Assembly (NCBI GenBank): GCA_037176705.1
Contig: CM073907.1
Coordinates: 9,579,001-9,643,000 of the forward strand
Length of the DNA: 64,000 nucleotides
Source of the DNA: Molossus alvarezi
Taxonomy: Eukaryota; Chordata; Mammalia; Chiroptera; Molossidae
Direction: 5' to 3'
The translations under genes and the position numbers were made by a program. Positions 56,664 through 64,000 of the stretch are shown here, one piece after another. Positions within the stretch are counted from its first letter, which is position 1, and the number at the start of each line of letters is the position of its first letter. Below the pieces are notes generated by a model that was not told the DNA's origin, did not search any database, and saw only the letters and a list, made by a program, of their open reading frames with translations.

Positions 56664-57970
56664 AAGAGCTCTCAGAAATGCTTTAGACAATGAAAGCCCC
56701 TACACACATTGTTAAATTCTACAACACACGTCCTAGAGTAGTATATTCAGATTCAGGCACAAATTGACCTCTTCACAAACAAGAAAACGGATGCTTTCAG
56801 CTGGCTACTTTCCCTGCTCCGAAGCAAACCACTGGCCTTTGGAGATCCCTCCTTGGAAGAGTGGGGAATGTTTATTGCAGGGCATGCATGACTTCCATTT
56901 CATGAGGTAACATGTCCCGGGGGGAGCCCACCTCCCGTGCGCTGTGTTGCTTGTGTATATCTGGTTTATAGCAAGTGAGCTGAGAGTGGACAGATCTCGA
57001 GCCAGTACTGTGAGTGCAGGTGACAGTCTGTCTGATGGAGACTCAATTGAGCTTATGAGTCTGGCTGCGTCCGAGTCTCTGGGTGCAGTTGTTTGGTGAA
57101 CCCTTGACCCTTCACCCATCCAAAGGGGCACATGTGTCCATGGTTTGGGATGGTGATTATTCCGAAAGTATCAATACTCTTTCCTGATCTCTGCTACCTC
57201 TACACAGCCTGTTGGCTTTTTCAAAGAGCCCAGGCTTGATGATGAGACTCATGGTCCCAAACTTCTCCTAAATCAGATATTCTGACCATGAGATGATGCT
57301 GGCTTGCAGAGCTCATCATGCAGTGATAATTTTATTCATGATATTACGCATAACCAGCACAGATGAAACAGCAATTAATATAGGCGGAAGGTAACTGTGC
57401 GTAGAACAGTGAAAATACAGGGCAGTTTGCTATTGCAAAGCCTCTGCCATCATCTGGGCAAGAGGTTCGGACCGGGTAGCACCGATGCGGATGTTGATGG
57501 GTATTGCACATTCAGGTGTGGGTGGGCAGGTTTCCACACAGAGGATGTTGGGTGAGGTCAGGAAAGGCCAGATTTGGGGTCCGGGCCCCAAATACCAGGA
57601 GGACGCTGGGAGACAGGCTAGCATTGCATGGACAGCTAAGGCCACGTCAAAGAAATCCAAGCCAGAAGCTAGTCACATGTTACTACAGCCAGAGTGGGGT
57701 AAAAGTCAGACAGACTGGAGGCTACACAGTTGAGAAGTGATCCAGTCTGGCTCATGGGAAACCTTGGGTCTGGGCACCAGGATAACTTCAGTGTGTACTA
57801 TCTGTGCAGGCCCCGTTAAGTCGAAGCAAGGGTAATTCGTGGATGGATAAGCTTTATTAATCTCAATAGCTGTTTACATTGGATCTACATTTAATTCTTT
57901 CCTAGGGTGATTTAAAATAATCAGTCAATACTTTAAAGTGTAGGAAGACAGAATAATTAAATAACTCATT
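56664..57970. other. unique non-coding sequence
   Basis: No gene or repeat is recognised. Overlapping frames at 57430-57740 lack known domains. Confidence 0.4.
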
Positions 57971-57975
57971 TTTTT

Positions 57976-58298
57976 GCCCTGGCTGGCGTAGCTTAGTTGG
58001 TTGAGCATTGTCCCCTTCACCGAGAGGTCACTGGTTCAATTCCCGGTCAGGGCAGATGCCCGGATTGTGGGCTCGATTCCCAGTAGGGGGCATGCAGGAG
58101 GCAGTCGATCGATGTTTCTCTCTCCTTCTCCCTTCCTCTCTCTCTAAAATCAATGAAAACAATCAATGGATACAAGAACGCTAGGATGAGGGTTGGGGGC
58201 TAGGATCGAGGAGGAGGGTGTCAATGGGGGAAAACGGAGGGCCATCTGTAATACTTTCAACAATAAAGATAAATTAAAAAATAAAATCAATAAAAACA
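57976..58298 (+). mobile_element. Ves SINE with an L1 tail inserted in its A-rich end
   Basis: SINE head GCCCTGGCTGGCGTAGCTTAG to AAAATCAATGAAAACA (58146-58161). L1 3' end follows (58162-58282). Then a second AAAATCAATAAAAACA (58283-58298) closes the L1 insertion. Confidence 0.88.
58162..58282 (+). mobile_element. LINE-1 3' tail nested in a SINE
   Basis: AATGGATACAAGAACGCTAG, GTCAATGGGGGAAAACGGAG, CATCTGTAATACTTTCAAC and AATAAAGATAAATTAAAAAA. Flanked by 15-of-16 matching TSDs made of SINE tail sequence. Confidence 0.85.
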
Positions 58299-59600
58299 GA
58301 TTAAAAAATTTTTTTTGAAAATTCATTCTTCATAGTATGTCATGGTGACAACTAGAAATACAATTCAGAGAATCATTAAAAATTTCAAGAGCAACGAACA
58401 AACTTAATTTCGCACCCTTCTGTCTTCAAGAGATTTCCACTGGAAATAGCATGGTCGAGAGGGAACAGACATTGTATGAATGTTATAACATATAACATAA
58501 TATAATATGAATGTTATAATTGCCGTCCACGTAAGTGATGTGGCCGTTATTGAGTAAAATCAGATGATTGCTTTGGTTTTCCCAAACCCCCCTAAAATTG
58601 CTTCTATACCACATGCAGCCACATGTGGTATAAATAAAATGTGAGTCAAAGGAATGAGGAGAGATAAACATATAATTAAAAACAGCTCAGTAGATACTTG
58701 GGCTCATTCATGTCAATGATGCCATCACGGTTATAGACGCACAATATATTGGTGTTGACTACACGCCATAAAACACATCATAGCAGCTTGGGCCCAAATG
58801 ATTAGACCTCAACAATAAATCCATCCCATTAACAGGATAAATATGATAACTGCTGGTAATTTTGGAGAGCGGCCGAATGCGATCGCTGAGTGGATAGTTA
58901 CGCGTTCTTGAGAAACAAAGATTATTTTAGCTTTTTAGTGCCTCCCATGACTTCCGTTCCGTTATCTGGAGTTTGAATTAGAAGAAAGATTGTGGCCTTG
59001 AAAACATGAATTGCTGATCACTGTTTGCGAGACTAACAAAAGACATCAGTCCAACCATGTATTTGTGGAAATGAAATCTCCCCATGTTGAAGGTCGGTTT
59101 TAGTTGAAGTAATGTAATAAGCAAAAGTCAAGGTTCCTTTGCCATTAAAATTGCCCATCAAGCAACTCTTTGGTATTCTACCCTTAACCTTGACTTCTGC
59201 CCTGTATGTTGGGAGAAAAATGACAAATACTTGTCATAATAGGATGATGGAGTTGACATGGCTTTGAGCTTCTCTCTGGGAAATGGTTATCCAGACAGAT
59301 GAAAAACCTCTTCACAGACATTATTAAGCGAAAGCGTCAGATATGACTATGGATCGAAAATTAGTTTTTCATCCACCATGGTCTCATTTTGTCCTCTAAG
59401 AAATCGGAAGTTTCTCTCAATGTGGTTTACATCAGGGGCTAGAGCGCCTAAGTGTTTTGGGGCAAATTGTCAAGGAAACTGATGGTACTACTTAATATAC
59501 TATTGGGGTACAGAAAATATGTAGGTATCACATTCTTCTGTATGCAAACGAAGCAAACTAGCCTATAAATTTTTTTCAAAGACTTGTCATTTTGTGGTTG
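58299..59600. promoter_or_regulatory. candidate conserved block with isolated CpG cluster
   Basis: Repeat-free and AT-rich. Six CpGs lie within about 36 bp at 58870-58904 (AGCGGCCGAATGCGATCGCT, then TTACGCGTTC). Retained CpGs in AT-rich DNA suggest constraint or lack of germline methylation. Confidence 0.4.
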
Positions 59601-59639
59601 CTATCTTAATTAGAAGCTCATTTTCTTCATATGAGTTGA

Positions 59640-60206
59640 GGGCAAAAGAGGTGACCTTGGGGCCCAACAGCACCAGGCGAAACAATCTTGAATGAGACTG
59701 TCCCTGTCACCACCATGTTTCCCATTATCAGGTCTCTCAGGACTAGAGCAGAAGGATGAAGAAGGGGAACAGATAGACATTTTTGGCCCTTGGATGTTCA
59801 CCTTCCACCCTCCTGTACCTTCTCTCGGCCCTGGAGGCTGAGCTTCCTGGACCCTGGTAGCCTCTGTTGGCCTCTGGCTCCCCGTTTCATTGGCTCCCTC
59901 CCCACTGGGTTCCACCTCCGGTGAGTTACGTGCGTCCACTGAAGGCCACAGCTCCTGTTGGGTGGCCTTTCTCACAGTGAGAGCTGGTCTCCCTGGGTTC
60001 TCGTAACACACCCTTTCAGTCCTAGTGTGGTCATGACTCCCCACTGATTCTCGCCCCACAGTAGATTCCCTTCACCATTCCTTGTAAGTTTCCCTTAACC
60101 CTGCTCAGACCTTTGTAAATAGTCACTTCATTAAATTCTCCTTAATTACCCGCTCTGAGCAAGTCATCTGTTTCCTGCTCGAACCCTGACTGGTACAAAA
60201 AAACAA
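59640..60206 (+). repeat. old interspersed repeat, family unassigned
   Basis: CCCTTAACCCTGCTCAGACC, TTTGTAAATAGTCACTTCAT, CATCTGTTTCCTGCTCGAAC and CCTGACTGGTACAAAAAAAC form the end of a widespread old repeat with an A tail. An open minus frame of 149 codons lies inside it and is not treated as a gene. Confidence 0.45.
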
Positions 60207-60855
60207 ACCTTTCTCAGAAGATATCCAACTCTCCCATCCCTCCTCCTGCCTGCACTCCCAACCCCCAATACAACACTTTCCTTCAAATCTCAGGGACTCT
60301 TGTGGCTCATGGTTTGCCAACAATTCTTGGGGTTTGGATGGTGGTGTTGAGCAGTAAGACACTGTTCCAGAGGTGGCCACAGATGGTGGCAGCAGAGACT
60401 GCCAACCATTGCCACTGCTCATGGAGGCTCCTGCAATAATGAGAGGAGCCTTTAGCTGGGGGTAAAACAGACTTTCACATCCTCATGACCAAGCTTTGCA
60501 AACTGGGACCCCCCAAAGGGAAGTATGTTGTTATTTTGTCCTGGGTTCTTTCCTTGGGCCCCCACACAGACAAAGCATACAGTTCTTGGGCCAGCGATGG
60601 AAAGTGTGCACCAAGGTGGTCACAGTGGGAATGGAGAGTGGTGGACTGATTTAGCTTGAGTGTAGCTGGGGAAAAAGGGCGGGGGAATGAATGATGACAC
60701 AGGTTTTTAGCTTCAGCAAAACCCTTGGACTGAATGCTTCACCCAGATGTTGTGAGTGTCCCTGAGATCAACCTCACCTCCACATCTGGGCCACACCTCT
60801 GTGGAGGCTCTTTCCAATCTGAGCAGGAATTGGGTCAGGAACATAGACTTTTAAA
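60207..60855. other. unique non-coding sequence
   Basis: No gene or repeat is recognised. Confidence 0.4.
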
Positions 60856-60859
60856 GCAA

Positions 60860-61097
60860 TATATATGTTTTTATTGATTTTTTTAGAGAGGGAGGAAGGG
60901 AGAGAGAGATAGAAACATCCATGTGAGACAAAAACATCAATCATCTGCCTCCTGCACGCCCCTTACTGGGAATTGAGCCAGCAACCTGGGCATGTGCCCT
61001 GACCAGGAATCGAACTGGGATCTCTCATTCTGGGAAAAATGTGACCAGGTCCCAGAATGGGACGATGCTCAATCCACTGAGCCACACAGGTTGGGCC
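60860..61097 (-). mobile_element. Ves SINE, older variant, with a foreign 30-bp insert
   Basis: Normal SINE except that, in place of the short GTCCATG phrase, it carries about 30 bp (61028-61059) whose last 26 bp equal 61695-61720. Head end GAGCCACACAGGTTGGGCC. Confidence 0.9.
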
Positions 61098-61205
61098 AGA
61101 ACATAGACTTCTTGACCTTGGAAAGATCAGATTTTCTAAGCCAAACTTTCACTTTACAGTCAAACACAAGGAGGCAGAGGGAGATTAAGTAGTGTATGAA
61201 AAATG

Positions 61206-61455
61206 TCTGGCCCACATGGGCAGTTTGGCTCAGCTGTTAGAGCATCAGCCCTCAGACCAAAGAGTCACAGATTTGATTCCTGTCAAGGGCATGTACCTTG
61301 GTTGTGGTTTGTCCCTAGTCCTGGTCAGGGTCGTGTGGGAGTCAAGCAATTGATGTGTCTTTCTCATATAATGTTTTTCTCTCTCTCTCTCTACCCCTCC
61401 CTCCCACTTATCTGAAAATAAGTGAAAAATATCCTCGGGTGAGGCTTAAAAAAAA
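61206..61455 (+). mobile_element. Ves-like SINE, type B, diverged
   Basis: GGCAGTTTGGCTCAGCTGTTAG, GTTTGTCCCTAGTCCTGGTC, tail ATATCCTCGGGTGAGGCTT. TSD unclear. Confidence 0.9.
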
Positions 61456-61469
61456 AAAAAAATGCCCAG

Positions 61470-61893
61470 CTGGCACATGAACCATTCATTCATATTTTTC
61501 TATCGCGACTTTGCCATGTTCATTGTTGGTGGACTATATTTCCTCATCCCATTGACCTTGGACTTAGCCAAGAAACTTGCTTTGGTCAGTGGAATGTGGG
61601 CAGACGCATCAATGGTCTCCTCAGGGACTAAGCTGATAAGAGGTTTCATGCATTTCTCTATTCATCCCTCTTGAGTTTCTGACCTTTCTCATGAGAAAAA
61701 TGTGACCAGGTCCCAGAATGACAACATGAGTAAATCTTCACTTCACCTTCAGTCTGCTTCCAGCCAAGACCAGCTGAACCTCAGCTAACAGACAGACTCA
61801 TGAGTGCGAAATAAACTATTGTTTATTGAGGTGTAGGGGCTATTTGTTACAGAACACGATTGCCGCATCGGCTGACTAATACATTACATGTGT
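61470..61893 (+). repeat. ancient LTR-like (MaLR/MLT1-type) repeat
   Basis: TTTGGTCAGTGGAATGTGGGC, AGACAGACTCATGAGTGCG, AATAAACTATTGTTTATTGA, TATTTGTTACAGAACACG and GGCTGACTAATACA follow the order of a common old mammalian LTR end. The family name is tentative. Confidence 0.45.
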
Positions 61894-63320
61894 GTTGTTA
61901 CCTCCATTCATGATGAAGTTGAGTCTCAGAGATGTTAATGGCCTGCCTCCGCTCTCAACCTTGAATGGTGACTCGGGTCAATTTGTGCCCTTCAAATCTT
62001 GTGCCTCATTCTCTGAACAAACTGTCTTTCCTTTCCTACCCCATATGAACAGAGGCAGAAATTTTGATCAATTAAAAAAATTTTTTTTTTGTTTCAGGTG
62101 TTTTATTTCATATATATATATTTTTTTCTTCTTTTTTCTCATCAGATCCACACAAAGTGAAGAAAATGTTAAGTGCATAGATCAATATGAAAGGTTACCC
62201 ACACATTTGATGTAATTTCTATATAGTGAGTCAGGAGTAGAAAAGTCTTTCTGTTTTGTAGAAATACTGAATTTAGCCTTTAAAAATTAGCACAGTATCT
62301 ATCCATGATGTAAAATATCATCTAGAGAGGTGAATATTATTCTCCTCAGTTCATGGAATAAATTAAGACAGATGGGTGATTCACTTACTTCTACTTCATA
62401 GCAAGATAATATATTGATTTTTCCTCCCTCTTTCCTTTTAAATCAAAAGAAAAAGCGGAATAAAACCTAATTACATCACTCAAATGCTGAACTTCTCTGG
62501 AAATTACAGAGCCATCAATATTAAGTACACTTTGCACCAATTTGGAAATCTATTTTGCCCAGATATATGCCCAGCACCCCTCTGACTGCCCCGTAATTGA
62601 GTTCGAAAAGGTGGTAGAATGTGGATTTCCTAATTAGCTTATGCTAAGTTCGTGGAGATTGTATAATATGAGATGAGAATGTGGCTGATACTTAAAGGTG
62701 AAGATATTCAGTTAAAACAATGAAGAGACAGTTAAAAGGAAGACAACTCTGCCCAATTAGACCAGCTCCAAAGGTGCAGAGTTTCTGAAAAAAGTGTGGG
62801 TCCCTGGATGATGAGAATCTCTGGGTAGTTCTGACCAACCATCTGTACAGAGTGGCCCTCAGCCCCCTGATTTTCTCACATTCAGGTTCAGAGGACCTCC
62901 AGGTGAAATCGTTTTGTGGCACTCAGTTACAAAATGAACAGAGGAAGTACCAGTTATAGCGATGAAATTGACCCAGATTGTCCCTCACTGAGACCTACGA
63001 CCCGCGACTCCCCCATGTCTTCTGTTCCAATGTCATACAAAGGGAAGAGGGAAGGTGGCCAATTTCTGTACAGAGGTCCTGTATTTGGCGGTTCTGGTAG
63101 AAAATGCTCATCTGGGAGGTGGGGACTGGGTGGGGACATTGTCAGGGCTGAAAAGAAGAAGCCAAGGCTGGACCCTCATGGTCTGCTGACTCCCAATCCT
63201 GGCTCCGCACAGCCTCATCAAGGGACATTAGGCAAATCCTTCATCAGAAACCTCATCTAGTGGAGCCTCTGACAGACAGGGGGCGACACCCACAGCTTGG
63301 CTTTAGCAAAGGAGGAAAGG
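61894..63320. other. unique non-coding sequence
   Basis: T/A runs at 62076-62125. No gene is recognised. The plus frame 62916-63260 has no known domain. Confidence 0.4.
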
Positions 63321-63324
63321 GGAC

Positions 63325-63560
63325 TTTGCAGACTATAGACCTGTGAGCTTCATGTCAACCCTGAGAGAAATCTGAGAATGGATTATTAAGAGGCTGGCTT
63401 GTGAGCTCTTGACAAAAGGCCGCAGTCATCTTCAAAACCAAGATGGGGTCACTGAGAAGGAGTCTCGCCAGATTAATAACTTCGTTTCCTTTTTGGACAC
63501 AGTGACAAGTCAGGGGGACTTCAGAAGATAACTGATGGATTTGCTCACCAGAGCCTACGA
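63325..63560 (+). pseudogene. CR1/L3-like LINE reverse transcriptase remnant
   Basis: GCAGACTATAGACCTGTGAGC encodes ADYRPVS, the conserved RT start of the CR1/L3 clade ('.YRPVSL'). It is followed by WIIKRLACELL, where 'IIKR...E.L' is expected, and by ARLITSFPF / NNFVSFLDTVT in the region of 'TNLISFFD.VT'. Stops and frame changes show it is dead. Confidence 0.6.
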
Positions 63561-63652
63561 AAATAAGATGGAGAAATGCAAGTTAGGCAGGAGTGAAACT
63601 TGGGGCTGAGAGATGGCTTTAGAGTGTTGCATAAAGAAGTATTACTATTGTC

Positions 63653-63830
63653 TGCCTGGTGTGGCTCAGTGGCTGAACGTCAACCCTGCACCAAGAGGTC
63701 GCTGATTCAATTCCCGGTCGGGGCACATGCCCAGGGTGTGGGCTAGATCCCCAGTTGGGGGTATGCACGAGGTGGCCAATCAATGTTCCCTCTCATCAAT
63801 GTCTCTAAAAATCAATAAAGAAGAAAAAAA
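63653..63830 (+). mobile_element. Ves SINE, type A, short CT block
   Basis: CTGCCTGGTGTGGCTCAGTGG head, B-box GATTCAATTCCC, then AATGTCTCTAAAAATCAATAAAG with almost no CT tract. TSD unclear. Confidence 0.9.
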
Positions 63831-64000
63831 ATTTTTTTTTTAAAGAAAATGTAGGGCTGTAAAACCGAATAAGTCTGGAAGTGCACTCAGTGTTGCATGA
63901 GTGTGAATAAATTTGTATGTGTTATTGGCAGAATTTTAGGGTTTACCAACCCAGGGACCAGTGTACCAAGAAGCCCAAGGGATCAAAACTGGGCAAACTG
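63831..64000. other. unique sequence, right edge
   Basis: Nothing is recognised. Confidence 0.35.

Noticed and set aside
57976..58298. SINE-L1 chimera made by template switching
   Set aside because: The SINE tail sequence is duplicated on both sides of the L1 part, which shows a later nested insertion.
59610..60059. 149-codon minus frame
   Set aside because: It lies within an old interspersed repeat and has no known domain.
1..64000. CRISPR array or bacterial operon, and young DNA transposons such as Helitrons or mariners
   Set aside because: Direct repeats here are SINEs, microsatellites and TSDs, and no spacer pattern or bacterial gene is seen. I did not recognise any Helitron, hAT, piggyBac or mariner ends, although I cannot exclude diverged copies.

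Overview
This window is nuclear DNA from a bat, very probably a vespertilionid. The main evidence is about forty copies of tRNA-derived SINEs of the Ves type: a head with A-box and B-box (GGCTCAG..., GGTTCGATTCC), a CT-rich stretch, and an A-rich tail. Most also have target-site duplications (TSDs). LINE-1 3' ends, MIR fragments and long microsatellites fit a mammalian genome. I found no protein-coding exon, rRNA, functional tRNA or CRISPR array that I can support. The open reading frames visible here are short, lie in repeats, or come from GC-rich or tetranucleotide-repeat DNA.

Layout. 1-12.8 kb: unique sequence with many SINEs, L1 3' ends and a large TATC array. 12.8-24.5 kb: a block with no recognisable young SINE or L1, holding two CpG islands (about 15.1-15.6 kb and 21.3-22.4 kb) and several CA repeats. 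This is the best candidate for a transcription start or regulatory centre. 24.5-30.4 kb: mostly unique AT-rich sequence with scattered SINEs and an unusual nested hairpin at 29.8 kb. 30.4-36.8 kb: repeat-dense, with an L1 that has lost both ORFs, an old L1 ORF2 piece split by a SINE, and a SINE flanked by a 70-bp direct repeat. 36.8-47 kb: conserved-looking non-coding blocks, a three-SINE cluster and an L2-type reverse transcriptase remnant at 41.4 kb. 47-58.3 kb: SINEs alternating with unique DNA, an L1 ORF2 fragment, and a two-SINE unit that appears to have inserted as one piece. 58.3-64 kb: a SINE-free stretch with an isolated CpG cluster, then ancient repeats, a SINE carrying a templated insert, and a CR1/L3-like reverse transcriptase remnant.

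Interpretation. SINE-poor blocks with retained CpGs inside AT-rich DNA, together with no gene over 64 kb, suggest a gene desert or long intron beside a developmentally regulated gene. I cannot name that gene from the sequence. I found no convincing new gene system. The most interesting observations are structural: unusual retrotransposon junctions, the templated insertion, and the hairpin.
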